Source: an uncultured Saprospirales bacterium (lineage in GTDB: Bacteria > Bacteroidota > Bacteroidia > Chitinophagales > Saprospiraceae). Taken from it: a DNA stretch of 64,000 nucleotides. The stretch lies in NCBI GenBank assembly GCA_937864265.1, contig CALMIR010000112.1, forward strand, positions 1 to 64,000, in the 5' to 3' direction. Made by a program: the position numbers and the translations under genes. Within the stretch, counting starts at the first letter, position 1, and every line of letters begins with the position of its first letter. The notes below the pieces were generated by a model that saw nothing but the letters and a program-made list of their open reading frames with translations, did not search any database and had not been told where the DNA came from. Below are positions 8,937 through 18,367 of the stretch, one piece after another.

Positions 8937-10829
8937 CTAATACGAACGCACATCCTTCCCTTCCATAAAATTGATAAAAGCCCGATTGACAACCCGGTTG
9001 CCGCCGGGGGTAGGGTATTCGCCTGAAAAATACCAGTCGCCGTTGTTTTTGGGACAAGCGTCCCGCAGGCTTTCGATGCTCTGATAGATGATACTGACCT
9101 CCGGTGACACTTCTTTGGGGCGGACAATCTCGGCAATTTTGGCCGAAATTTCCTCTACGGAGAACGCCTCGTATAAAGGCATGACCTCGTTGCGGACTTC
9201 ATCGATGGGCAATGTTTCCGTGGCTTTGCAGCGTTGGTACGCCTCGTCGAGCAGCGATGCTTTCCCATTTTCTTTCAACAAAGCCACCAAAGCCCGAAAA
9301 GCAACAAACTCTTTCATTCTGGACATGTCGATGCCGTAACAATCGGGGTAGCGTATTTGTGGCGCGCTGGACACAAAAATGATGCGCTTGGGTTTTAGTC
9401 GCGAAACGATCCGAATGATGCTGTCTCTAAGCGTAGTACCGCGTACGACTGAATCATCGAGCAATACTAGGGTATCCTTATAGTCCTGCACAATGCCGTA
9501 AGTCACATCGTAAGCGTGCGAAACCAGCGAATCCCTGGAAGTAGTATCCGTGATAAAAGTGCGTTGTTTGGCGTCTTTTACCACAATTTTTTCTACTCGG
9601 GCGCGCAGCGATAGAATCTTTTCCAGTTTCTTAGGCTTTATGTCCTTGCCCAATTTTAATATTTTATCCTTTTTGATCTCGTTCAATCGGTCCTCCAGCC
9701 CTTCCATCAGTCCGAAAAAAGCGGCCTCTGCCGTATTGGGCACAAAAGAAAATACCGTATGCTTGAAGTCGTAGTCAATGGCTTTTAGTACCGCATCGGT
9801 GAGGTGTTGGCCCAGATTTTTGCGCTCCAGGTAAATATCGCGATCGGTACCTCTGGAAAAATAAATGCGCTCAAAAGAGCAGGCTTTGCGCTCCAGTGGT
9901 TCCAAAATAGGTTTCTCTTCGATCAAGCCGTTCTTTTTAATCACCAAGGCATGCCCAGGTTCCAGCTCTTTTACCTTCCGGAAATTGACATCAAAAACGG
10001 TCTGTATGGCTGGGCGTTCGGAAGCGACTACGGCCACTTCCTCGTCGTAGTAATAAAAGGCCGGGCGGATACCGTTGGGATCGCGCAAGACAAAAGCATC
10101 GCCGTGGCCGATAAGTCCTGCCATGACGTAGCCGCCATCGAATTTGCGGGAGGCACGGCGCAGCATGCGCTGGATGTCGAGGTTGTCGTAAATCAGGTTA
10201 TTGATCTCCCGATTGGTGTAGCCGTCGGGCTTAAACCAGGTGTGCAATCGCTGCACTTCGTCGTCCAGAAAATGGCCGATTTTCTCCAATACCGTAACTG
10301 TATCGGATTTTTGCCTCGGAAACTGTCCTAAATCCAGCAACTCATCGAACAACTCATCCACGTTGGTGAGGTTGAAATTGCCCGCTAAAATGAGGTTTCG
10401 AGTAATCCAATTGTTTTGTCGCAAAAAGGGGTGGCAAGTTTCAATGGTGTTGTCGCCGTGAGTGCCGTAACGCAGGTGTCCTAATAGCAACTCGCCCATA
10501 TACGGCTTGTTGTCCTTGAGCCAAACCGCATCGTTGAGCAACTCCTTGGGCAGGTCTTTGAAATGCAAATCAACCTGATCGAAAATATCGTCCAGATAAT
10601 TGGACGAATTGCTGCGTTTCCGGCTAATGTATTTTTTACCCGGATCCACATCCAACTTGATCGTCGCTATTCCTGCCCCATCCTGACCGCGATTGCGCTG
10701 CTTTTGCATCAATACCTGCAATTGCTCCAGCCCATAAAACGGCGTTCCGTATTTCTTTTGGTAATACGCCAATGGCTTTAGCAATCGAATCAGCGCAATG
10801 CCGCATTCGTGTTTAATCAAGTCGCTCAT
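8937..10829 (-). CDS. Amidophosphoribosyltransferase-type class II glutamine amidotransferase (long Bacteroidota form)
   Basis: 630 residues. The N-terminal Ntn glutaminase nucleophile is Cys9 in HECGIAL, so an 8-residue propeptide must be removed to expose it, as in other propeptide-bearing PurF enzymes. The glutaminase half continues through GHLRYGTHG. The phosphoribosyltransferase half carries the PRPP loop in LLDDSVVRGTT (near residue 455). It would transfer the glutamine amide to PRPP to make phosphoribosylamine, the first step of purine synthesis. It is about 130 residues longer than typical PurF, with extra charged segments after the first 70 residues and around residues 360-420. Many Bacteroidota also have a standard PurF, so this may be a second, specialised copy. 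I leave the symbol blank for that reason. Confidence 0.85.
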   Translation of the reverse strand: MSDLIKHECGIALIRLLKPLAYYQKKYGTPFYGLEQLQVLMQKQRNRGQDGAGIATIKLDVDPGKKYISRKRSNSSNYLDDIFDQVDLHFKDLPKELLNDAVWLKDNKPYMGELLLGHLRYGTHGDNTIETCHPFLRQNNWITRNLILAGNFNLTNVDELFDELLDLGQFPRQKSDTVTVLEKIGHFLDDEVQRLHTWFKPDGYTNREINNLIYDNLDIQRMLRRASRKFDGGYVMAGLIGHGDAFVLRDPNGIRPAFYYYDEEVAVVASERPAIQTVFDVNFRKVKELEPGHALVIKKNGLIEEKPILEPLERKACSFERIYFSRGTDRDIYLERKNLGQHLTDAVLKAIDYDFKHTVFSFVPNTAEAAFFGLMEGLEDRLNEIKKDKILKLGKDIKPKKLEKILSLRARVEKIVVKDAKQRTFITDTTSRDSLVSHAYDVTYGIVQDYKDTLVLLDDSVVRGTTLRDSIIRIVSRLKPKRIIFVSSAPQIRYPDCYGIDMSRMKEFVAFRALVALLKENGKASLLDEAYQRCKATETLPIDEVRNEVMPLYEAFSVEEISAKIAEIVRPKEVSPEVSIIYQSIESLRDACPKNNGDWYFSGEYPTPGGNRVVNRAFINFMEGKDVRSY

Positions 10830-10912
10830 GATATGCCCGTTGAAAATGAAGCCGCAAATTTAGAGGCTTTATGCTAAACAGATGTCGAAAACAAAGAAAT
10901 AGTTTCACAACA

Positions 10913-11956
10913 TCACTTGTTCTTGCGTTTTTCCTTTAATTTGCTTTGGTACAATTCCTCTCTGGCTTGCGCGTTTTTGGGGTCGCTGATGTCCAGTTTT
11001 TGGGCGGCTTCGGGGTGATTGGCATTGATTTTACGGCCTAAAAAGCCCGTTTTGTTTTGCAATACTTGGTCTGTTTCCTGGTTGGTTTCATCGATGAGTT
11101 GTTGCATATCCTCATCGGTCATATATTGGCCGCTCTTAATTTTTTTACGCGCCACTTCTTTTGCCACTTCATGTCCGACGGATTCATTGTAAAAATCTTT
11201 CCAGGCCTCTATATCGTCCTCCGAGTTGCGCTTTTTGTTTTCAGAAGTTTGTTTGCTACTGCTTTTTCTTTTGGCCTGTACCTCATCGGCCACATAGGTA
11301 GCTTTTTTTTCGGTCTCTGGATCGCGGTATTCCCCGCTCATTCGGTCACGCACCTCTTCATCGTAACGGTTCAGTTCATAATGATCCATCGTTTTTTTCA
11401 GGGCACTGGCAGAAAAAGCACCGGAAACGGCCAAGCCATCTGCCCAGCGCTCGCTGTTGGCACTGTACTTAAAATAGTTCCGCATTTTACTGTTCTCCGC
11501 GTCTTCTTTGCTTTGCAATAGGGGTTGGATGATTTTTTCCATAAAAGCAGCCCAACTGTTGATGTGCTCGCCCGACTGCAATTTTGAAATGCCCACCGCC
11601 AGCGAAATACCTGCCGGAATACCTTTGCCCAAAGCTTGATCAACTGCTGTAGCAGAGAAGCGGTCAATAAAACCCTGAATCTGTTGTTCTTTACTGGAAC
11701 CCGCTTTGTTGCCTACCTTCTTGCTCGTAGCGCGACTGCCAACGTACTCGCGTTCCATGCGTGCTGTTTCCTCCTCATCGGGACTGATGCGGATGACGCT
11801 TTCATCGGAAGCCGGATCGTCGTTTGAAAAATCGGGCAACATCGCCATGCTGCTCTCTTGGTGGTTGGCATTGATTTTAATGCCCATTTTGTCCATCATG
11901 CCGATAAAGAGTACGGCAGCGAAAAGAAATCCGAGGAAGTTAAAGATTTTTTGCAT
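10913..11956 (-). CDS. Membrane-anchored protein with degenerate glucosaminidase (FlgJ/GH73)-like domain
   Basis: 347 residues. One N-terminal hydrophobic helix (about 5-22) suggests an inner-membrane anchor with the rest periplasmic. Residues about 95-150 (FIDRF, then GIPAGISLAVGI) follow the pattern of GH73/lysozyme-like glucosaminidases that bind peptidoglycan. Where active enzymes have LESGWG, this protein has SKLQSG, so the catalytic glutamate is absent. The C-terminal half is highly charged, coiled and low in complexity. The hexapeptide KINANH occurs twice, at 27-32 just after the membrane helix and at 309-314. It starts divergently from the deacylase gene with only 42 bases between. 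A structural or cell-wall-binding role is inferred. Confidence 0.6.
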   Translation of the reverse strand: MQKIFNFLGFLFAAVLFIGMMDKMGIKINANHQESSMAMLPDFSNDDPASDESVIRISPDEEETARMEREYVGSRATSKKVGNKAGSSKEQQIQGFIDRFSATAVDQALGKGIPAGISLAVGISKLQSGEHINSWAAFMEKIIQPLLQSKEDAENSKMRNYFKYSANSERWADGLAVSGAFSASALKKTMDHYELNRYDEEVRDRMSGEYRDPETEKKATYVADEVQAKRKSSSKQTSENKKRNSEDDIEAWKDFYNESVGHEVAKEVARKKIKSGQYMTDEDMQQLIDETNQETDQVLQNKTGFLGRKINANHPEAAQKLDISDPKNAQAREELYQSKLKEKRKNK

Positions 11957-11998
11957 AGTATTAGGGTTTTTAAAAATTTGGAATTAAAGATACAACGG

Positions 11999-13156
11999 AT
12001 GTTGCAAGAAACAATACGCATTTTGAAAGATCTGGTCGCCTTTCCCGTCCTCGGCGGGGAAAGCAATTTGTCGATAGCGGGGTATATAGCCGAGTATTTG
12101 GAGGGTTTGGGAGTAGAAGTTCATTTCATACCCAACGCCGCAGGTGATAAGCGCTCTATCCATTGTCGCATTGGCCCCACGGCGGATGGTGGTATTGTTC
12201 TTTCCGGGCATACGGATGTGGTGCCAGTAGCCGGGCAAGACTGGCAGACCGATCCGTTTACCCTGACCAAGATAGGCGATAAATGGTATGCCCGCGGCTC
12301 GGCGGATATGAAGGGCTTTTTGGCTTGTTGTCTGGCGATGGCACCTGCTTTTTTGAAGGCCGATTTGAAAAGGCCCATTTATTTGGCCTTTTCTTACGAT
12401 GAGGAAGTCGGCTGCCTTGCTGGTGCCGAGTTGGCGGAGACCATCATGCATTTTTATCCCGAGCGCCCACGCTACGCGCTCATCGGTGAGCCATCTATGC
12501 TACAGCCCCTACTTGGGCACAAAGGGATTTGTGTGTTAAAAACGACGGTGCTAGGCTCTGCTGGACACAGCAGCCGTATCAAGTCGGAAGTGAGCGCTAT
12601 CCACGAAGCAGCTAAATTGGTGGTATGGCTGGAAAACAAAATGAACGATTTGGTTGAAAATGGAACCAATGACCCTCGATTCACCCCTCCCCATTCGTCT
12701 ATTCATATTGGTCAGATAGCGGGCGGAGTTGCGCCCAATGTCATTGCTGACAAATGTACTTTTTATTGGGATGTGCGGATTGTTCCAGGCGATCGGCTGG
12801 AGGATGTGTTGGAGGCATTTGCCGCGCATTGTGCCGAAACAGAGGAGACGCTGAGAAAACGTTTTTCTGGGTCAGCGATTATCACGGAGGAGGATCACCC
12901 CTTGGTGCCACCCCTCAGTTGCCCGGAGGATGCCGATTTGGTGCAATGGGTAAAAACGTGGACGGGCAATACCCACACCAGTACCGCTGCCTACGCCGCT
13001 GAAGCCGGACAGTTTGCGGAAGCAGGCTTTGAAGCGCTGATATGCGGGCCCGGCGATATCGCCCAGGCTCACCGCGCTAATGAGTTTGTAGCGGAAGAGC
13101 AGTTGGCAAAATGTCTGGATATGTTGGGTAGTTTGATGCTTGAGTTTTCAAAGTGA
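11999..13156 (+). CDS. argE: M20-family deacylase, acetylornithine deacetylase type
   Basis: 385 residues from ATG 11999; a longer reading frame exists upstream but would overlap the divergent gene. The metal ligands of M20 peptidases are present: SGHTDVVP near residue 65, the bridging Asp in ARGSADMKG, the catalytic Glu pair in DEEVGC, and a late His in AQAHRANEF. The family removes acyl groups from amino acids using two zinc ions; the overall pattern is closest to acetylornithine deacetylase (arginine synthesis), but no arg genes are nearby, so a related N-acyl amino acid substrate is possible. Confidence 0.75.
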   Translation: MLQETIRILKDLVAFPVLGGESNLSIAGYIAEYLEGLGVEVHFIPNAAGDKRSIHCRIGPTADGGIVLSGHTDVVPVAGQDWQTDPFTLTKIGDKWYARGSADMKGFLACCLAMAPAFLKADLKRPIYLAFSYDEEVGCLAGAELAETIMHFYPERPRYALIGEPSMLQPLLGHKGICVLKTTVLGSAGHSSRIKSEVSAIHEAAKLVVWLENKMNDLVENGTNDPRFTPPHSSIHIGQIAGGVAPNVIADKCTFYWDVRIVPGDRLEDVLEAFAAHCAETEETLRKRFSGSAIITEEDHPLVPPLSCPEDADLVQWVKTWTGNTHTSTAAYAAEAGQFAEAGFEALICGPGDIAQAHRANEFVAEEQLAKCLDMLGSLMLEFSK

Positions 13157-13214
13157 GGCAGGCGAGGATTGGGTCATTTGAATTCACTTCTCCTGCTCAT
13201 ATCAACACCTATTC

Positions 13215-15620
13215 TCAGAGTTTGCCGCGCAGCCTCAGGAAAAGCAAAAAACCACTCAGCAGGAAAACGCCGGCAGATAAGCCAAACTGCACCCAATGTT
13301 GCTGCACCTGTTTGACCGTGCTTTCCAGGTAATAGGGGTTGGCAGCACTGGGTGAGCCATCGCCGAGACGTATTTCCCAGTTTTCCTGATCGCTGTTATC
13401 CACGTTGGGCAACAAAAGGCTGAGGGTATAAGCGGAATCGATTGGTAGAATTTCATACGCCACACTGTCCACCATAGCACCTAAAATGGAATAAAGCGCC
13501 AATTGGTCTTTTCTTTTGTGCAGGCCAAAAGGCAGCCCGCCCAGGATGTTATAGGCCGTGGGATGGGTTTCCAAAAAAGTTTTTTCATCCTGGCAAATGA
13601 TCAAATAATCGCCGGGATCAATACTCGCCTCCGGCAAAACAAACTCATTGCCATCCTGGTCACTGAGGCTCCAGCCTTTTAGCAAAACCTTGTGCTTTGA
13701 ATTGTTGTACAACTCCAGCCAATCGCCAGAATTACCGCGTGGGCATATCTCATTGATTACCAATTTGCCCTCCAGTGGATGCCGGAATGGTTCAAAAACA
13801 GCATAAACTGTTGTCTCCGGCTGATCCAGCTTCAAGGTCAAATCCCGGAGTTGTTCGTCCATATCGATGCCCGCCCAGTGCGAAAACTGATAGCCTTGGT
13901 GTGCTACCGCCTTCAAAGTGATCGGGTAGTTTTGAAAATAAATACCTGTCAGCGTATCCTGGCTGATCGCCACGTGGTTGTTGAGGATGAGTCGCCCTCC
14001 CGGATTGGTACCCGCGATGAGTTTGCGTTGCGGCCCGGTATCGAATTTATTCATCAGGTGCATGCGTACATACGCCGGGCGCTCCTGCGCAAAACGATGC
14101 AGATGGCTCACTTCGAGTTCCCATTTTTCCCGACTTAGCTTCCAGCGTTCTAAATGGCGTGGAATTTCGGGCAAAAACATTTGGTAAAAAGAATCTATCT
14201 GTTGCTGTACCCGGTTGGGATGAAAAGAGGTATTGAGGCAATCGGCAAAATGATTGACAAAGTCGCGCTCAAATTCCTCATTTTCTAATAGCTTCCGCAA
14301 AATAAAAGTACTCCAGGGCGGATTGGGCCAGGAAGGGCCGTTGGCAGCAGTATGGAATTCCAAACTGTTGTTGAGGTAAGCTTTGGGATCGTGCAAACCA
14401 AAGCCCCAATCGGTGTCAAAGAGGATCCAACGCCATCGGCCATCGGGCGTTTGTGGCCGCCAGAATTTGATGTTTCCACCGGCATCCTGATTGTCGAAAT
14501 AGATTTGGGCGATCTGGAGTTGCTTGAAGTTGTCGATGTCCATTTGAGTGGACAAGTAGGCCATGTTCGCATCGTCCGACAAATCATTTTTTTCCAAAAA
14601 ATCCAGCATGCGCAGGTAATGCTTTTTACTTCCCTGCTTGAGCGTGAGATGGTGTTCGATCAAATCAATGCTGTCCTTGTTGACATCGTGGTGGTCGGCT
14701 ATGAAATACTTATTCACCTTTTCGCGGATGTTGTAAATGCCCCAATACTGCCCGTTGATATATACTTGTGCTGGCCTGAAATCCTGCATATCGAGGTTCC
14801 AATCGGCGACCAGACTGGTCATTAAGCCGTCGCGAAAATGGGTTTTGCCAAAATCGCTGCCTGAATTGCGCAGCACCAGGAATTTGAATTTGTCCAGCCC
14901 TTCCTCTCCAAAAAGGGGGTATCGAAAGCGTTTTTCCCCATAGGGTTTGCGGGCCACCAGCGTCAGCGATTTTTGTGGAAACAAGCGGCTCATACCGCCA
15001 AAGAGGCGCAAACCAGACATACTGCGATACACGCAACGACCATCCGATTCAAACAATTCAACATGGTTGGTCACTTCTTTTTTACTCCAAAAATTGGCGC
15101 CGGGCTTTTTCCACAAAGTATCCACCACATTGCCCCCGAGCATGAACAAACCTTTGGACGGATGAAACAACACGCCGGGATTGATGCCAATAGATACGAC
15201 TGGAAATTCTGTTAAAGGTTCATTGATAAAATACGTGTGCCCAATGATGGGGCTTCTACCGCCATTGGGCAGTATGGCTATGGCTTTGAGTACCGTTGTT
15301 TCGCTGATCTGTATGGCATTGCGGTAGCGGGTGGTATTTTTCCCGGGGTCGCTGCCATCGGTGGTGTAGTAAATGCTGGCTTCGGGGGAATAGAGTTGGA
15401 TGCTTACCGCGTCGAGATAGAAGCCCCCTTCTTCTGAAAATGCCAGTTCGACAGGCGGAGGTGCTTCCACGGGGGGTGCCTGGGATAGGAGGGTTGTTGA
15501 AATACAACAACAGATGACTATTGTAAAAATAGTCTTCAAGTTGAATGGCTGTTTTTTTGGTGTCGCTTTCACTTTATTAGTTCGACCATCGGTTCTTGTT
15601 GCTTTGGTACATGCTACCAA
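13215..15620 (-). CDS. CotH-kinase-family protein with chitobiase-like and lamin-tail domains
   Basis: 801 residues from a TTG; the frame has no ATG before the signal-like helix at 29-46, and GTG or TTG codons further in are alternatives. Domains in order: a chitobiase C-terminal-like beta sandwich (about 57-130, YYTTDGSDP), a CotH kinase domain (about 137-520, with WGIYNIREKVN and RWILFDTDWG; D402 and D404 are the expected metal ligands), a lamin-tail domain (about 630-735) and a C-terminal membrane helix (about 773-795). CotH proteins are atypical protein kinases best known from spore coats; in Bacteroidota they are extracytoplasmic. The C-terminal helix would tether it to a membrane. Substrate unknown. 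Confidence 0.83.
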   Translation of the reverse strand: MVACTKATRTDGRTNKVKATPKKQPFNLKTIFTIVICCCISTTLLSQAPPVEAPPPVELAFSEEGGFYLDAVSIQLYSPEASIYYTTDGSDPGKNTTRYRNAIQISETTVLKAIAILPNGGRSPIIGHTYFINEPLTEFPVVSIGINPGVLFHPSKGLFMLGGNVVDTLWKKPGANFWSKKEVTNHVELFESDGRCVYRSMSGLRLFGGMSRLFPQKSLTLVARKPYGEKRFRYPLFGEEGLDKFKFLVLRNSGSDFGKTHFRDGLMTSLVADWNLDMQDFRPAQVYINGQYWGIYNIREKVNKYFIADHHDVNKDSIDLIEHHLTLKQGSKKHYLRMLDFLEKNDLSDDANMAYLSTQMDIDNFKQLQIAQIYFDNQDAGGNIKFWRPQTPDGRWRWILFDTDWGFGLHDPKAYLNNSLEFHTAANGPSWPNPPWSTFILRKLLENEEFERDFVNHFADCLNTSFHPNRVQQQIDSFYQMFLPEIPRHLERWKLSREKWELEVSHLHRFAQERPAYVRMHLMNKFDTGPQRKLIAGTNPGGRLILNNHVAISQDTLTGIYFQNYPITLKAVAHQGYQFSHWAGIDMDEQLRDLTLKLDQPETTVYAVFEPFRHPLEGKLVINEICPRGNSGDWLELYNNSKHKVLLKGWSLSDQDGNEFVLPEASIDPGDYLIICQDEKTFLETHPTAYNILGGLPFGLHKRKDQLALYSILGAMVDSVAYEILPIDSAYTLSLLLPNVDNSDQENWEIRLGDGSPSAANPYYLESTVKQVQQHWVQFGLSAGVFLLSGFLLFLRLRGKL

Positions 15621-15672
15621 ATGCTTATTTTATAATATAATACGCAAAAGGGGGGAATAAGTTACTTCTATT

Positions 15673-17448
15673 TCAATGACTATATTTCACCCGAAGCCGC
15701 TTGGAGATTACGTTTAGCAAAAATACGATGCTACAGAACAAGGCTATCCTCGCGATGATATCGCCCCAACGCACGTAAAAAGTGATGGTATCGTTGAATA
15801 AAACCGTCCCTTTTATTGCTGCGGGTTCATCGTATTGGGTTGGTTGAGCGATCACACCTTTTTGGTTGATGAACGCGGAAATACCCGTATTGGCCGAGCG
15901 GGCGATGCCCCTTCGGGTTTCGATAGCCCGCAAAGCGCCGAAATAAAGGTGCTGGCGATGCCCCGCCGTATTGTCCCACCATCCGTCGTTGGTCATAATG
16001 AATATGGCCTGAGCGCCTTTTCGGATGTATTCCGTCACATACTCGCCAAATACCGATTCGTAGCATATAGCCGGGGCAATTTTTCCGGCCTCGCTGTCAA
16101 ATACAGCGCGTTCTTTTTGAATGCCGATACCTTCCGTTGTGCCTTCCAGCTTATCCACCAGGGGCTTGAAAAAAAACAACAACTCGCTGTAAGGGAATAT
16201 CTCAGGGCCAGGTACGGGTTTTGATTTGCGGTAAATAGCAATATCCTCTTGTCCTATTTGAATCTGAGCGGCAATATTCAGCGACTCGTAATACATCGGG
16301 CCATCGCGGCGCTCTACCATGCGCACGGCATCGGTATGGGGTTCGCCTGGCTTGAGGATATAATACGCATTGAGGCCCGTAACTATATTTAGTCCGGTAT
16401 AGTTTTTGAAATATTCCCGCAAATTACGAATGGCCTCGTATTGGTTGATCTCATCGGTTGCAACCATACCAAAGCTGGACTCTGGATAAACCAAGTAATC
16501 GGTAGCCGTGTCCACAACAGTGGCTGAGAGTTGTAAAAATTGCTTGACCTGTTCGCTTTCTGGTATGGAAAATTTCTGATAGTGCGGTTCGTAATTCGGC
16601 TGAACAATGGCTATTTCTACCGGGGTACCTTTTTCTTCATAGGTATAAAAAAGCCAGATGGAGAAAATTGCAGGCAAAAGCACTAGGGCGGTTAATTGCA
16701 AGATACGCTTTCGCGGAATGCTTGTTTTAGCCATTTTGGCCTGTACCATTTTCAAAATCAGCACATTGGCCAGCAATATCCAAAGTCCGCCGCCAAAGGC
16801 TCCAGTGTATTCATACCACTGTATCAGCATGGGAAATTCTGCGAAACCATTGCCCAGTGTCAGCCAAGGCCAGGTCAGTTCCCAATTGAGGTGAATGTAT
16901 TCAAATGCCAGCCAATAAGCCATGAAGGCGGCGTAGGCCAGCCGGGGCATCACTTTGCGGGTGCGGTGGAAGAGGGCAAAGGGAATCATCATCAACAGGG
17001 CATTAAGCCAAATGGCGGCAATACCTGCGGCAAAAGCCGTATTGGCCACCCAATAGGTCGCTATGATGTTCCAGATGACAAAAGTGTTGTAGGCATAGCG
17101 AAATAAGCCAGGGCGCTGCTTTTCCTGCCGCTGAGCTATTTCATGCTCAACCAGCAGCAATGGCACAAAACCTGCAAAGAGTAAAAACGGGAATGGAACG
17201 ATGTCCGGAAAACCTACGCCCAACATGACACCACTCAGCGAGGAGAGTAATAAATGGCGAACATGGCTTTCTTTTTTGCTAAAAAATGGCGGCAACAGCA
17301 ATAAAACGACCCAGACCAACAGAAAAAAAGCCAAAGGCCGATATCCCCAAAGCAACTCTGCCTTATTGCGCTGTATCATATCGTTGGCCAGCCAAATGGC
17401 GGGAAGCAAGGCCAGGATCAGAATGGAAAATCGCCAGTTTTTTTTCAT
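15673..17448 (-). CDS. lnt: Apolipoprotein N-acyltransferase
   Basis: 591 residues. The N-terminal half holds about eight hydrophobic helices; the periplasmic nitrilase-fold domain begins near residue 275. The catalytic triad is visible as E323 (VYPESSF), K408 (YRKSKPVP) and C462 (ICYESVF). Lnt transfers a third acyl chain from a phospholipid to the N-terminal cysteine of lipoproteins in the inner membrane. It is the last gene of a minus-strand stretch but is separated from the SDR gene by about 106 bases, so it may have its own promoter. Confidence 0.92.
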   Translation of the reverse strand: MKKNWRFSILILALLPAIWLANDMIQRNKAELLWGYRPLAFFLLVWVVLLLLPPFFSKKESHVRHLLLSSLSGVMLGVGFPDIVPFPFLLFAGFVPLLLVEHEIAQRQEKQRPGLFRYAYNTFVIWNIIATYWVANTAFAAGIAAIWLNALLMMIPFALFHRTRKVMPRLAYAAFMAYWLAFEYIHLNWELTWPWLTLGNGFAEFPMLIQWYEYTGAFGGGLWILLANVLILKMVQAKMAKTSIPRKRILQLTALVLLPAIFSIWLFYTYEEKGTPVEIAIVQPNYEPHYQKFSIPESEQVKQFLQLSATVVDTATDYLVYPESSFGMVATDEINQYEAIRNLREYFKNYTGLNIVTGLNAYYILKPGEPHTDAVRMVERRDGPMYYESLNIAAQIQIGQEDIAIYRKSKPVPGPEIFPYSELLFFFKPLVDKLEGTTEGIGIQKERAVFDSEAGKIAPAICYESVFGEYVTEYIRKGAQAIFIMTNDGWWDNTAGHRQHLYFGALRAIETRRGIARSANTGISAFINQKGVIAQPTQYDEPAAIKGTVLFNDTITFYVRWGDIIARIALFCSIVFLLNVISKRLRVKYSH

Positions 17449-17554
17449 AAAAACGGGTGCTGCGTTTTGAAATGGTTTAGCTTGTAATCTGGCTGCAAGT
17501 TTAGCTAAAAAAAAGGGCTATACCACCTGCCTGCAAGGACTTAACTATTTGTTA

Positions 17555-18322
17555 TCAAATCAGTGTACCGCCATCAATTACCACCAACTCTCCTGTGGTA
17601 TAAGCGGCTGCATCGGATGCCAAATACAAAGCCATCGGCGCAATTTCATCTACCGTGCCCATGCGCGCAATGGGCAAGCCTTTGGTGAAATGGGCCAACA
17701 TTTTTTCATTTTCCCATAACGCTTGGCTGAATTTGGTTTTGATGATGCCCGGGCAAATGGCATTTACCCGAATGCCGTCGCTGCCCCATTCTTTGGCCTG
17801 TACTTTGGTCAGCATATTCAGCGCCGCCTTGCTGACACTGTACATACCCAGTCCCATATCGGGTGTAAACCCAGCTATGCTGCTGATGTTGATGATGCTG
17901 CCGCCGCCGCGTGATTTCATAACGGGATGCACCAGATTGCTCAAGGCAAATGGGCCTTTGACGTTGACTTGCATGATTTTGTCAAATGCGCTTTCCGAGC
18001 AGTCTAAAGTCGGGCCAAAGACCGGATTGGTCGCTGCATTATTGACCAAAATGTCAATGCTTCCACATATTTCCACAATCTTTTCCACTAAAGCTTTTAG
18101 CTGTTGCATATCGCCCACATTGCAAGCCAGTGCAAGGGCTGTTCCGCCATCGTTTTGTATGGATGCGGCCAGGTCATCCAATTCAGCCTGCTTGCGGCTG
18201 CTGATGATAACTTTTGCGCCGTAGGCGGCAAAAATCCGGGCGATACCTTCCCCAATGCCTTTGCTAGCACCCGTGATGAGGGCCACTTTATTGCTTAGAT
18301 CGAATACGTTCTTGTATTGCAT
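17555..18322 (-). CDS. Short-chain dehydrogenase/reductase of the acyl-CoA dehydrogenase/kinase cluster
   Basis: 255 residues from ATG 18322; a GTG start ten codons earlier is possible. It shows the NAD(P)-binding GASKGIG near the N-terminus, NNAATNP, the catalytic Tyr and Lys in MYSVSKAALN, and a C-terminal GELVVIDGG typical of SDRs close to 3-oxoacyl-ACP reductases. It lies 45 bases behind the kinase-like gene and in the same direction, so it probably forms one operon with it and the acyl-CoA dehydrogenase. An SDR (LvaD) also belongs to the Pseudomonas levulinate operon, which suggests oxidation of a 3-hydroxyacyl-CoA intermediate. That role is inference. Confidence 0.85.
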   Translation of the reverse strand: MQYKNVFDLSNKVALITGASKGIGEGIARIFAAYGAKVIISSRKQAELDDLAASIQNDGGTALALACNVGDMQQLKALVEKIVEICGSIDILVNNAATNPVFGPTLDCSESAFDKIMQVNVKGPFALSNLVHPVMKSRGGGSIINISSIAGFTPDMGLGMYSVSKAALNMLTKVQAKEWGSDGIRVNAICPGIIKTKFSQALWENEKMLAHFTKGLPIARMGTVDEIAPMALYLASDAAAYTTGELVVIDGGTLI

Positions 18323-18367
18323 GCTTAGTACATTTTCGTTCTTTTTCCACAAAAATTGGCAAAGAAC

